From: Morinoia aosen
Taxonomy: Eukaryota; Arthropoda; Malacostraca; Amphipoda; Talitridae
DNA: 64,000 bases
Assembly: GCA_030386875.1 (NCBI GenBank)
Contig: CM059562.1
Coordinates: 22,373,360 to 22,437,359, forward strand
Reading direction: 5' to 3'
The first letter of the stretch is position 1; each line of letters starts with the position of its first letter. This document shows positions 25,005-35,961 of the stretch, one piece after another. The notes under the pieces were generated by a model. It had not been told where the DNA came from. It did no database searches and saw only the letters and a list, made by a program, of their open reading frames with translations. The translations under genes and the position numbers were made by a program.

Positions 25005-25840
25005 CTGAGGGGGCGCATCAAATGCATCATTAGATTATATGTTAGTTCAAGCCTCCCTAACCGCTCCAAAAAATGTTTCGAAAAAAGGAAGGCACCATTT
25101 AGTATGAAAATAAGGGAATGCAAGTTGAGAAAGAAATTCATGAAATAAGATAAAAGTTGAAGAAGAAAGTGATAGGTACTGGTAAACAGGACAGTAGTGA
25201 ACCGAAAAAAGTGGGTCCTTTACACAGTAAAAATCATTTTACTTTAACAAAAAGAAGGCTTACTTAACTCTCAGCTCGGGCCCTCACACATTTCCCCCTG
25301 GGAGTGCTAATTCCCATAGATACAATAGTTGTATCCCTCTAAGGGGTCAAATGTATCATTACCTTCCTCAAAAACTGACTTAAAAAATGGCCCAGAAATT
25401 TGAATTATCCATGAAAAAGGGTAAAATGTAATAAAGAAAACGTTCACGAACGCTTGAAAACTCAAATCAGTTCACACAAAAAATGAATAGATTATGAGCC
25501 CATTGAAAAATCCTAAAATATGTTAACAAATTAAAAAAATTTGAAAATAGTATTGACTAAAAATCTCATTTACATGTTCATTAGTTTTCCATAGCTTTTG
25601 GAGAACTGTCGGTAGAAGCATCGCAATGATAATAAATACCATTTCAATAAGGAGTTGCACTGATTCTCAGGTACATATTAATTATCATTTTTGCGGAAAA
25701 GTAACTGCACTGTACAACTGCAGACTGCGCACTGCAAACAAAACACCACTCAAATATTCTTTTCCCAAGGTGCACTAACTTTTGTCCAGAGGAGCAGCTC
25801 ATTTATACTTGACTCATTTATACTTTGAGAGGCTCAGTAC
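25005..25840 (-). other. Vinculin intron, 836 bp
   Basis: About 40% is one R repeat (25031-25349). The rest is AT-rich with no feature. Confidence 0.8.
25031..25349 (+). repeat. R repeat, internally shortened
   Basis: Begins GATTATATGTTAGTTCAAGC and ends with the intact hairpin GATACAATAGTTGTATC. The block between GGGAATGCA and GTTGAGAAAG lacks the GCATAGAAACAG part, so it carries a small internal deletion. Confidence 0.88.
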
Positions 25841-25992
25841 CTGACTGGCAGAGGAGAGGAGCGCCTCGGCCGCCTTCTTGTTGCCCCCTGTGCTGCCGGC
25901 GGCCACCATGCGCGCTGTCTTGGCAGCGCGGTTGCTGAACGAGCTGAGGTTGCGGGCACGGTCCTCAAACGTCTCCGCACGGCCTGGCGTAC
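25841..25992 (-). CDS. Vinc: Vinculin exon: D3 head segment, tandem acceptors
   Basis: Encodes TPGRAETFEDRARNLSSFSN, RAAKTARMVAAG, NKKAAEALLSSASQ; donor CAG|GTACTGAG, phase 0. Two acceptors nine bases apart (before 25992 and before 25983) both keep the frame, giving PEGTPGRAE or PEGRAE. Corresponds to the vertebrate segment with [20 protein letters not shown]. Residues 491-541 of the window model. Confidence 0.93.
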
Positions 25993-26491
25993 CTGCTCAA
26001 CGGCATCACATTTTTGCTTACTTTCTGATAGCGCTAATTTCCGTAGATACAATAGTTGTAAGGCCAGGTTGATGTTTCTGCTTCGGCCGTTGAGTTCCAA
26101 TTGAGACGAGTGAAGCAGCGGCCTTACATTTATACTCCTCCTGCGGTTGGTATCGGTAATACACAGTGGAAGAGTGGGAACTTTTTATTGGATAAATTTA
26201 CGTTGGGACATATCAAGATTACTGAACATGAAATGACTAGAATCGAGATTTGAGGGGGCAACTAGGGCAGAGCACTACAATTGGATTCCACTGAGGAGCT
26301 ACACTATGACATTCAATAAGTGATTGCAATGAAAATCAGTTTAGACGCTAGCCATTCAATGTGAGTATAAACTAACAAGCGCCAAAGAATTAACTTCCAT
26401 TAATCTATTCCTTGATTAAAATTTTCTACTCATTAACGAAATAAAATATTTGACTAAAAATTGAAAAGGCTGTGATACAAGATCAACCGAC
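25993..26491 (-). other. Vinculin intron, 499 bp
   Basis: A short R-repeat remnant lies at 26020-26062, close to the acceptor. Donor is the unusual GTCGGTTG. Nothing else seen. Confidence 0.8.
26020..26062 (+). repeat. R repeat 3'-end remnant
   Basis: Only the terminal part remains: TGATAGCGCTAATTTCCGTA followed by the hairpin GATACAATAGTTGTA. It lies 28 bases from the vinculin exon, within what should be its acceptor region. Confidence 0.8.
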
Positions 26492-26622
26492 CTTCAGGAG
26501 CGAGGGTAGCGTCGGTGAACTGTTTGAGAGGAGTGGCGATGTCGGCAAAGTCTTCCACCATGCGGTCCACCACGGCCGTCTGGATCCTGTTCTTGAGCTC
26601 CTGCAGCTTCGCCGACAGAGCC
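26492..26622 (-). CDS. Vinc: Vinculin exon: after the second central repeat
   Basis: The acceptor TACCTTCAG completes a split Lys and gives ALSAKLQELKNRIQTAVVDR, then MVEDFADIATPLKQFTDATL, APE, ending in phase 1 at a non-consensus donor G|GTCGGTTG. Matches vertebrate LKDLKARMQEAMTQ ... TTTPIKLLAVAA. Residues 447-490 of the window model. Confidence 0.94.
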
Positions 26623-28958
26623 CTGAAGGTATCAATACACCGTCACTCACATCTTCATGTAATTCAAGCGCAATTGGCCTTCATTGTTATCGATATGGAA
26701 TACATAACATTAAAACGGCATGGATTACAAAACATTTAAACTGATTCAGTGCACAAACGCTGCATGGTCACTAACGAATAACAACACAGAACAAGCAAAT
26801 GAAAGGTTTTAGCTTCAAGAAACAGAGGACTGCAATGTGGTCCAGGAACGTAAAAGTCACAATATGAGGCAGCCCAAACCTAGTAGTAATGCACCACGGT
26901 TCTGGTTACCTAAATCCAGGCCACAATTGACAGGACACCAAATAAAACAGACACAAATAAGGGATCATTTAACGAGTAAAATTGGAACCTCGCGATTCAC
27001 TAAATATGAGACACCAGCGACTTTTTTCAGTAGTTTTGACTACTTTTGAAAATTTTCAAAGTACGCTACAAATACAATATTTCAATATTTGATTACATAC
27101 GCAAGAACTGTGATTAGATTATTAGATTATTACATTTTTATGGTTGAAATAAAATAGTAATAATGAAAATATGCTTCAGGATGTATTTAAGAATTTTTTG
27201 CATTCCTTGACCTTCGTTTACAATGATGATATATAAGCTTAATACTTATGAGTGATCGATTACTTAAAAAAATAAAAATTTATATACTTGTTTGAAGTTG
27301 CAGAACTTTGAAAAGGATTGATTTTCGAGTTTGAAAACCCTGTGGGTTACTTTAACATAATTGCAATGAGGATTAACACGACACCATCAGTTGCCATTAA
27401 ATGTTCTGTAGAATTAGGAAGCCTTTGGTACCAGAATAGATTCAAGAATTGTACACCACTCGAAACTTTCTCCCATAAGCCATCGCACATCCTTCGAGCG
27501 GCTTTCAGGTCTGAACGAAGTTCAAGTAGGTAACTTTCAAATGATACTACTTGCATAACAGCATGTTACTACAAGGAAATTTTGCCAAATGTTGCAGATT
27601 GCAAGTAATTTTATTTGTAACTCAAGACGAAAAGTTTCCACACAAACAAAAAATACAGAATTCAAAGAAGGGCATGGCTAAAATGAAAAATGAAAGTCGA
27701 TCTACGGAAATGGGTTAGCGTTGTCAGAAGAAAAAAATTTTATGTGGGTGAACGATATAGTTCTTAATTTTACTGGGAGAATTTGAGAAATATAAACCAG
27801 ATCATTTCAACACCTATTAGAGAGGCAGCCTTCTTGAACTAGGAAGCATTTGATCGTAATTCCTCCAACCACAATGAACATAGAATAACTAAGAGAAAGA
27901 AATACAACCAGCACCCCAAAGGCAATCAACAAATTATAAAAGCAATACTATGAGAAGAAAAAACTTGTAAAACCTTGCTTTCTACAAATTGGTGCCCCAG
28001 ATAAATCTAATTGCTCAAACATCGACGCTCTAAACATTTCAACTACTTAATTCCCATACCAGTTTGTCATTAATATTTTAAAATAAACAGCCTCTAGTAT
28101 CAAGACTTCTGAGTGGAGAACATAAGTTGCAGAATGCGCGTTGCCCAGCACCATTTAGCGACATAGCCAGATTGTTGAATTGAATTTAGCTTCAACTTAT
28201 AGATTCGTCATAAAAAGAAGCATTCTAATAGTTATTATTACAAAATTTGATAAGATTATAAGTTAGTTTCAGCCTCCATAACCATATAAAATGTTTTGCC
28301 GTAGAGGAAGGCGCTTTTTGATATAGAATTAGGGGAACAGGGAAGACATGGGAACGGGAAGCGTCTTCTCACACCGGATTCTTTGTGCATAGAAACAGGA
28401 AGATGAAAGAAATTTTTCATGAAACAGAAAGAAGGAAGTAATATGTACAAAAAAAAGGATAGCAGTAAATGATGCCCCGAAACACAAAAACTATGCTATG
28501 TCAATATCAGAAAGGCCTACCAAACCTCCAGCACGGGACCTCACATCTTTCCTCCGGTAGCGCTAATTCCCATCGATATAATACATGCATTCCCTTGAGA
28601 AAACACAGGAACTAAAACTTGACGAAAACACATTACACTATCCACACAACTACCAGCTTATGATGCACTTACTTTCCACATCACAAAAAAACAGCGAAGA
28701 CTTCACAAGTATCCATACCGAAAGGTAAATATTCTAAGCAAAACATGGCCATGTGGCGTCAAAATTTAATTTTACTAGTCGTTTAAAAACACAATGACAC
28801 TCAAGTTGCGTGGAATGGGTGCACGAAATAATAGAATACAAAGCTAAACATTAGACAACTGCGAGCTCACAAGACCTCGCAAAATATATAGGTAACTCAA
28901 CCAACAGCAGTTAAGAGGAGGTGAGATGAGCACAAGCAAACAAAAACAGTGGTCTCAC
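26623..28958 (-). other. Vinculin intron, 2.3 kb
   Basis: Holds one R repeat at 28246-28597. A minus-strand open frame at 27347-27556 (ELRSDLKAARRMCDGLWEKV) has no clear splice context or family match. The remainder is AT-rich. Confidence 0.75.
28246..28597 (+). repeat. R repeat, diverged
   Basis: Recognisable from TTAGTTTCAGCCTCCATAAC through GAAACAGGAAGATGAAAG to CGGTAGCGCTAATTCCCATC. The hairpin is mutated (GATATAATACATGCATT). An old copy. Confidence 0.85.
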
Positions 28959-29095
28959 TTGGCGATGGTGTTGGCCTGTGGCGAGTTGCCCTGGCCGCGT
29001 CTGCACATCTCCGACAACTGCGAAGACAGGCCGTCCACTTCGTCACACAGCCGCTGGATCTCCGACCTCGACCCTCCGCTCAGGCACGACGCCAC
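28959..29095 (-). CDS. Vinc: Vinculin exon: end of second central repeat
   Basis: The acceptor GCTGGGAAG leads to VASCLSGGSRSEIQRLCDEV, DGLSSQLSEMCRRG and QGNSPQANTIA; donor AA|GTGAGA, phase 2. It ends with the repeat signature GQGNSPQ, equivalent to vertebrate GEGESPQ. Residues 402-446 of the window model. Confidence 0.95.
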
Positions 29096-29837
29096 CTTCC
29101 CAGCAAAACCAAATCAGTCGAGTTGTACAGCACGTCACTGTTACTACACTGCGGCTACGCTTATTACAACAGAATTCAATTGTTAAGACTAGATTACAAG
29201 TAAATTTTAACAATCCTAGCCCCAACCAAGGAGTTCCCAGAGGGGGAGGGAGGCATCATTTAGTATGGCATTAAAGAAACATGTGAGAAACTTCGAGCAG
29301 CTGTAAGTCTAGCAATCCCCATTTGAGTTCTGCAGCTATAAGCATAAATGCTCACGTGATTCTCACTCTTTCAATACACCTAGATTAGGACGTGTTTCTT
29401 ATTAAAAATGACCCAAGGGATTTGAACATCGCTTATACGTTGGGGAAGAAAAAGCGAAGAGGCTATCATTACATTCTTACGATCGAATAGGAGAAGTGCT
29501 ATTCTCATGGACAGCTAATTTAGCCGCACTATTAAGCTATAGCTCTGTTATCAGGATGATTATTATCCCAACATGTCATCCGTCATTATTGCAGAACCAA
29601 CAAGACTTTTATCCATCAATCACATGATATTTCCAAGGTTTAAATAATTAGAAGTCAATAGCACTAAATTTCTCCTTCCTCGCGTTTAGCTCGCATCTGA
29701 CCAATGCCTCGCATCTTACAACGTGTCACTTCACAAAAATTGATCACAGAGTGACCAATGCCTAGCATTTTACAACGCAAGTGTCCCTTCACAAGCCCTC
29801 ATGCATTAATTTCAAGAGCACCAGAGCTGCGCCTCAC
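29096..29837 (-). other. Vinculin intron, 742 bp
   Basis: Contains the 5' portion of an R repeat (29186-29285). The motif CCAATGCCT(A/C)GCAT recurs near 29700 and 29755. Nothing else seen. Confidence 0.75.
29186..29285 (+). repeat. R repeat, 5' fragment only
   Basis: Matches the first ~100 bases of the family (GACTAGATTACAAGTAAATT ... GGAGGGAGGCATCATTTAGT). It then stops, so it is 3'-truncated, unlike the 5'-truncated copies. Confidence 0.75.
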
Positions 29838-30056
29838 CTTGCGGCCCTCCTCGACAATGAGGCCAATAGCCTGCTGGCCGAGGCCGCGGTCGTCCATAGC
29901 AGGGTTGGCCAGCCACCTCTGGGCCTGCTCGAGCTGGCCGGCGACGGTGTGGGCGGGCTGCTGCACGCCGCTGCGCTCCGTGTTGCTCACGGCCCGCGAC
30001 ACGGCGCCCCGCAGCTCCTGCAGCTTCTGCTCGATGCTGCGCGCCAGGCTTTGTCC
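29838..30056 (-). CDS. Vinc: Vinculin exon: start of second central repeat
   Basis: Encodes GQSLARSIEQKLQELRGAVS, RAVSNTERSGVQQPAHTVAG, QLEQAQRWLANPAMDDRGLG and QQAIGLIVEEGRK; donor AAG|GTGAGG, phase 0. The EQAQRWLANPAMDDRG stretch matches vertebrate EQAQRWIDNPTVDDRG, which marks the last of the vertebrate repeats. The acceptor (GCGGCCCAG) has a weak pyrimidine tract. Residues 329-401. Confidence 0.96.
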
Positions 30057-32067
30057 CTGGGCCGCAATGAACCCAATTAGGTCTGTGTTGTTCCCTACTT
30101 CATTTATAAATTGAACAATTTATGGTGCTTTATCCATGAGCCAATTTGCTCAACACAGAAAATATGGACTGAATTTTTCAGATCTCTATTTGGTAAAAAG
30201 ACGCAAAGACGGTGGGTCTATGTTCAAATAGCAACTTCGAATGTGACTTTCAATACTTGCAAGTTTGGTGAGAAAAAAGACTGCTCTGAATGAAGTTTAA
30301 TTTTTTTTAACAAAGATTAGCTTCAAATCGTCTAATACTTAGTGACAGTGAAGTTAGTCAAAAAGCTGGGCTCTCGACGAATTGTGACACGGCGTAGACT
30401 AAGTCAATAATAGAAGAAATGATTCACAAATAACCATATTTTTGGCGGAAAAGTAAAATATATAATAATATTTGTTATATTAAAAATAAAATTTTATGAT
30501 ACCTAGGAGCTGAAAAAGCACTATGATGCAAAATGAAGCACGTAAGGGAAACCTTCAATACTTCAGCTACTCTAATCCATTATTACACTTTCTCCAAGTC
30601 CACAAATGCACAAAACACATTTTGCCCCTAAAACAAATAACTTCTCAGAGACCCGCCGTGCAGGAAATCGCTGATCCACACACCCTGTTTACTGTCCAAA
30701 ACCTCACTGCTACTGTCCTTAGTTATCCTTTTAGCCTCTTTCCCAACACTCTTGCCATCTATACTTCTCTTAAGACTTATCAAACGACCCCCTATCATTC
30801 CTTCTCAACCATTCTTCAGATGCCCCTTTTTTTCATCAATTGCATTTTATACTCTATCGCTCCACAACTCAGTGCAATCTCTTCTCTCTCCCACATACAA
30901 ACTTCTCTTTACTTAAAACCACAGTATCTCTACATTCACTCACGTTCTACTTTTTATCCATCATATTCATATTGCTTGTTCCTGCTCCATCATATTCAAG
31001 TCCCACAATTTTAGTACTTTTTGATTTTTGGCTACTCTTTGCGGAAATCTCCATCTTTCTTCCACTACAGTATGATCAGACACCTCACTGCCTCAGCTCA
31101 TCACACGTACACATCTACCACACAACACTGCACTAACTTTCTTACTAACACATAGTCCAACAGCGATTTCATCAATCAATCGTTCACTCTAATCCAAGTA
31201 AACTTCGATATACCTATCCCATCAAGCCACGCATTTGTAATACAGTTCATTTTCAATACAGATTTCAAGGAGCTACTCCCGCGCTCTCATTCCTACCACG
31301 TATCTCACACCTACCAACCACGCCATTCATCACCTCATCAACTACTCTTGCATTCAAGTCCCCCATCACTATTTCAGACACCCTTTTAAAAAAAACACAT
31401 TCATTCTCAAAAGTCGCTCGATTAATTTTCTCTTTCTTTTCATTCTTTTCATTACCCGGCCAATAAGCCCAAATAAACACCTACATTTTATATCACAATA
31501 AACTTTCACCCAAATCAACCTCAATGATAACTTCTTCCACTAAATAACACAGTTTATGACTTCTAGCATATCCAAAGAGATACGCATTTTGTCCACGCAA
31601 TAAATAGACTAACATTAGTCATTCACTTGAGATTCAGACAAGGACTGCACCAGAATATCTAAAAAATTAAAAATTAATTTTTGAGCTTCGTAATCATATC
31701 ACTCACTTATCACAACGTTCGCACAACTCGTCCAATACCAACCGAATACCAACTCAAAGGGCTATGATGAAAACATCGAGAATATATAAAGAGCAGGAAG
31801 AGTTTATTTTATTTTTATTTTTTGAGGTAAAGCGATCTTATTTTTCCGCAAAAGCATTACTGAAAAAATGAGGGCCAAGAATTCGTCTGATGCTTACAAC
31901 AAAATTCCGAAGCAGGCAGAAGAAAAGTCTATTAAAATCTTAGAATTCTATGAATCAACTTTACAACAGACAGGTGCCTCAAGAAACCGTATCGGTAATG
32001 ATCTTTGGAGCAATAGTATATCGAGAACAAGGAGTTTATCTTTCGCTTAGTGAGGAGTCGACAATAC
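30057..32067 (-). other. Vinculin intron, 2.0 kb
   Basis: About half is a decayed non-LTR retrotransposon (30560-31490) in the same orientation as vinculin. That insertion explains the strongly pyrimidine-rich plus strand there. No exon candidate. Confidence 0.8.
30560..31490 (-). mobile_element. Decayed non-LTR retrotransposon: endonuclease and start of reverse transcriptase
   Basis: Reading the minus strand with frameshifts and stops, the order of motifs is that of a LINE-type ORF. First come VMGDLNARV and NGVVGRCEIRGRNES near 31350 (endonuclease GDxN), then DYVLVRKLV near 31145 and SDHTVV near 31070 (end of endonuclease). VFCAFVDLEK follows near 30600 (first catalytic block of reverse transcriptase). 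The frames are broken many times, so it is inactive. The catalytic core of the polymerase is missing. The family (I, Jockey or RTE group) cannot be fixed by eye. Confidence 0.78.
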
Positions 32068-32256
32068 CTGGGGAGTGTCGCCCTTGCCCTCCTGCCGCAG
32101 CTCACAGAGGGCGTCGGCCATGGAAGATACGTCCGAAGCCAGCTTGCGGATGGCGTCCCTGTCAGGAGGTAGGGCGCGCTCGGCGACGCGCCTCGACAGC
32201 TCCAGCATCTGGCGGAGCGACTTCTCCCCAACGCCTCCTCGGAGTGCCTTGTCGTC
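32068..32256 (-). CDS. Vinc: Vinculin exon: first central repeat
   Basis: The acceptor TCACTACAG leads to DDKALRGGVGEKSLRQMLEL, SRRVAERALPPDRDAIRKLA, SDVSSMADALCELRQEGKGD, TPQ; donor CAG|GTATTG, phase 0 both ends. It closes with the repeat signature GKGDTPQ. Since the next exon starts the repeat equivalent to the last vertebrate one, the middle vertebrate repeat is absent. Residues 266-328. Confidence 0.96.
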
Positions 32257-33059
32257 CTGTAGTGAACGCAAACAGGAGGTGAAAAATACAGGAAACAATA
32301 CTCGTCGCTTCACTCTAAGCAATTGCGTTTGGCGAAGAACATGTGAGAGTTGGAACGAAGAAAACGTTGAGGTTTTCAAATGCAAGTGAATGAATCAGAA
32401 GCATTTGGCACCAAGAGTGGTAAAATCAGACGAGAACTGAGATTGTTGAGGAGCAAAGGTAAATTAGCCAGCATTGTAAGAGTTAGACCCTCTAAAGCCC
32501 TAAAGAACGTTACGGTCCTCTTTCGAAAATAGCTTCAATTGATTTTTTTTAAATTAGTCCCCTAAAGCGTTGCTCGAAGTTCACAGCCAAGTGGCAGTTC
32601 TTTCCTCATTTTGAGGTTAGTGATATATACCTGATGCCAATACCAGTTTACTGAAGGGGGTTGTGATAACGATTAAATGAGCACAAAGATGAGGTCGATA
32701 AAGAGTTAATAACACAACTCACCGAAGCGTATAGACCAACATACCGTGTATTGAAAGGTGAATGTAACGTGGTGGAAAAGCAAATAGGTGAATTATGAAT
32801 ATCGTCTTAAACTTGAAGTAAAATAGAATCTGCGTGCACGATGTAATTGATCCGACTAGCTTTTAACCATTCCCTCATTTATAAGAGTAGCACGGTATTC
32901 AAATGTTTGCAAAAAATGACCTACAGAAGCACCAAGTTACACTTGACCCACCACTGTATTGTATGTTTATATCCTATCATAAATATCATTTGGCAAGTAT
33001 TTGATGGCAATAACTATCGAATTATCTTACTGAGTAACTGCGTACTCAAATTACAACAT

Positions 33060-33265
33060 TCGAGAAAATTGTTAGTTCAAGCTTCCCTACCACAACAAAT
33101 TGTTCCTGAGAGGGGAAGGCATTATTTAGCATGAAGTCAAAGGAACATGAAATCTATGCACAAGGTATATTCTCACAAAATATCCCTTGCGCATAGAAAC
33201 AGTAAGTTAGGAAGGAAGTTTATGAAATATGATATAAGTTGGAAATGAAATCTACACCTAATATT
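33060..33265 (+). repeat. R repeat, long subfamily, 3'-truncated
   Basis: Starts AAATTGTTAGTTCAAGCTTC and includes the long-subfamily block GCACAAGGTATATTCTCACA. It stops after ATGATATAAGTTGGAAATGA, lacking the terminal hairpin. Confidence 0.8.
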
Positions 33266-33387
33266 AGCGATGCTCACATCTACTAAGCCTTTATGAGCAG
33301 GCTTGAAACTTACACGCTCTCAAACTACTAAATAAATGGAAACCAAATAAAGAAAGAATAAATAGCGGGAACCAATAAAAAAATTAT

Positions 33388-33748
33388 GATTAAGATTATA
33401 TGTTAGTTTAAGCCTCCCTAACCGCTACAAAAAAAAGAGCGTATCGAAGAGAGGAAGAAGGTAGGTACCATTTAGTATGGAGATAAGAGAATGGGGAATC
33501 TATGCAGAAGGGGCATGGAAACAGTAAGATGAGAAAGAAGTTCATAAAACAAGGTCAAAGTTGAAGAAGAAAGTAGTAGGTGCTGAAAAAACAGGACAGT
33601 AGGGAACCAAAAAAAAAAGGTCCGTAACAAAACAAAAACCTATTCGATTTTAATAAAAAGAAAGCCTACCCCTTTAGCTCGGGCCCTCACATTGTCCCCC
33701 AGGGAGCGCTAATTCCCACAGATACAATAGTTGTATCCCCCTGAGGGG
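33388..33748 (+). repeat. R repeat, full length, well preserved
   Basis: Runs from GATTAAGATTATATGTTAGT to the intact end GATACAATAGTTGTATCCCC followed by CTGAGGGG. One of the best copies for building a consensus. It lies about 120 bases from another R copy. Confidence 0.92.
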
Positions 33749-34221
33749 AAACCAATAAAAAAAAACAGAAAATCATTTCTAAATTTCAATTCTCACCATG
33801 GATTATGGGTAGGATTAACCTCTATACCTATGGAGCTACCGTTGAAGACACCTGAGGAAAAAACTTGAACCAGAAAATCAAACTGCACTCTCTTAGAGCT
33901 TGATTTTCGCACATTTGTTTCTCATGCTAAAAATAGTAAGAAAAATAGGTTTACCAAGTTATTTACCATAGTTTACCGTAGAACTAGTTCACATCCAAAT
34001 ATGCTGCCATAAAAGCCTCGTAGCTTCTTGGTTCACAGTGCTAATATTGTTGACAGTTGGATATCAAGGATTTTCTTTTGTGATAGTTGTAACAATGTAC
34101 ATGCTTTGTGGCAAATAAATCTTTCAAACCTATCAGTCATTGACGAGGGATGAGTGCTGCGTAAAGACTGTTCCCAAATATCAAGAGATAGAATGAGATG
34201 CATTGGCAACAAGGTCATTAA

Positions 34222-34441
34222 CACATTAACTGCGATGGGTTAAACTGAAGTTAAATATTCAATTTAAGTCTAAAATCAATTGTAGCAAGCAATTTTGAAA
34301 ATAGCAAACATGAACGGGATCGGGTCTTAATTTAGCTTTGGTTAAGTATTTATAAAAATTTAGTTGGTGACTGCAGGTCGGTCAGCAGCATTATGAAAAT
34401 CCCCTCAGTGACCACCGGTGGGTCATTTCGCCGGAAACTTG
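34222..34441 (-). mobile_element. piggyBac-type MITE, copy 2 (220 bp, inverted)
   Basis: TTAA flanks at 34218-34221 and 34442-34445. The end reads CACATTAACTGCGATGGGTT. Internal GTTAAACTGAAGTTAAATAT and ATTATGAAAATCCCCTCAGT are the reverse complements of blocks in the copies at 13201 and 47285. Same family, opposite orientation. Confidence 0.85.
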
Positions 34442-34700
34442 TTAAATACAGATGAGAACTGAGATGGTTAAGAGTAAACCAGCAGGCGTGGCTACAGGTT
34501 CGATGCAAGATCAGATTAAAGGCATTTGACGCGGGAATAAGTGTCCTCATGTCGTTCTTAAAACTTGTCTTACTGCAGTAACCTCTCGGATCAACATAGA
34601 AAGTATACATCAAAGTGAATCACAAATTAAAGACAAACATTAGAAGAGATAGCTAAGGGTATCCGTATCGTGTGTACGGTAGGATATCATAAGAACATAC

Positions 34701-34852
34701 CATGAGCCAGTCGTGCGCGGGCTGCTGCTTGCTGAACACGGCATTGAGGGCCTTCTTCATGACGGTGAGGTTGTCGGCGTCCCACTCCTCCTCGTCGTAC
34801 GTGGTCAGCTGCAGGACGCGGATGATCTCGTTGATCTCGTCGCTCATGCGCC
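34701..34852 (-). CDS. Vinc: Vinculin exon: end of D1, start of repeats
   Basis: The acceptor TGGTTGTCAG completes a split Gly and gives RMSDEINEIIRVLQLTTYDE, EEWDADNLTVMKKALNAVFS, KQQPAHDWLM; donor ATG|GTATGT, phase 0. The EINEIIRVLQLT core is identical to vertebrate vinculin. Residues 215-265. Confidence 0.97.
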
Positions 34853-35375
34853 CTGACAACCACAGCATATCGTCAACACGCGCTTCCCGAAAGTCACACA
34901 CAAAGAACGCTTAAAAAACGCGGTCACCATTCTAATGTTATTGGAAGGCGTATCGGAAAAATGAATAAATTTGAAAAGGACTTTTGGTCACTAAAGTTAA
35001 TTTATAGGGCAATCAATATGATCTATATAAATATGTTCCCCTCAAAATGTGTAGGTAACGAACAGATCGTACGCGTCAGAAACACCATAAGCACAAATAT
35101 AGAAGCCTTTACGCCGGTCATATTCATAAAATTGTATCAGAGGCGCTATTAAATTATCAGACTGCTTCTCTGGAATTCTGATAATGAAGAGTTGATCTAA
35201 CAATTCCTCCTAACAAATTTCAGTACCATTCAAAATGACCACTTTTGTTCATCAAATATGTATTTTTTTCCAGCATAGAGTGCCGTTAAGGCCTCTTCAA
35301 ACCCTTATTACTAAACACGAAATTCTTCTTGCTGGCTAGAAATTGAAGCAAAAAAGTAGGTGAACCACAGCTTAC
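34853..35375 (-). other. Vinculin intron, 523 bp
   Basis: AT-rich, donor GTAAGC, acceptor TTGTCAG. No other feature. Confidence 0.85.
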
Positions 35376-35568
35376 CAGCCAAATAGTTCCTGTTTTCTGC
35401 AGCCTCGTCGCTCTCCTTGCAATGCTGGTGCAGGATCTGGATGAAGATCTTCATGGAGCAGATGAGGATGGGGGAGAGCGTCTTGACGGACTCGAGACAG
35501 CGCGACAGAATCTCACGGTGCACCTGGTGCGTGAGCTCTTGCGAGCGGTGGTCCACCTCGCGTGACAC
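35376..35568 (-). CDS. Vinc: Vinculin exon: D1 head helices
   Basis: The acceptor ACCGTCAG leads to VSREVDHRSQELTHQVHREI, LSRCLESVKTLSPILICSMK, IFIQILHQHCKESDEAAENR and NYLA; donor G|GTAAGC, phase 1. RSQELTHQVHR matches vertebrate RQQELTHQEHR. Belongs to the talin-binding D1 domain. Residues 151-214. Confidence 0.97.
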
Positions 35569-35765
35569 CTGACGGTACGCAGAGATCGTTCTTTAGCTCC
35601 ACTCGCTGTCGTCACATCCAGCAACATAACACGGAGCTGCATACCAAACTTTACCAGTGTAGTTCAGAGATACCTTACAGTACAATCAGAAATGACACGT
35701 GGTTTTAGTATTTGTTTGGAAAGTTTGGATACAAGAATCAGTGAGGAAGACAGCAAGAGACTCAC

Positions 35766-35961
35766 TTTAGTGAGGCAGGGCGAGAGGTCGCGCACGAACT
35801 GGACCAGGTCCTCCATGGTCTCGATGACCTCAGCCACAGCGAGGTAGTCGAGCACCTTCTTGCACTCGCGGATGATCTTACGCACCTCAGACTCGTCAAA
35901 ACACAGCAGCAGCGACGACGTGCCCTGTAATATGCCACGCGCTCCTTCTATCAGCTTTTTT
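35766..35961 (-). CDS. Vinc: Vinculin exon: D1 head helices
   Basis: The acceptor TTTTTTTTACAG completes a split Arg and gives [65 protein letters not shown]; donor AAA|GTGAGT, phase 0. Very strong match to vertebrate [25 protein letters not shown] and VAEVVETMEDL. Residues 85-150. Confidence 0.98.

Larger units (their letters stand above)
32257..34700 (-). other. Vinculin intron, 2.4 kb
   Basis: Holds two R repeats (33060-33265 and 33388-33748) and a piggyBac-type MITE (34222-34441). The remainder is AT-rich with nothing recognised. Confidence 0.8.

Noticed and set aside
30523-31014. A 163-codon plus-strand open frame
   Set aside because: It is the antisense shadow of a decayed non-LTR retrotransposon whose endonuclease and polymerase motifs read on the minus strand.
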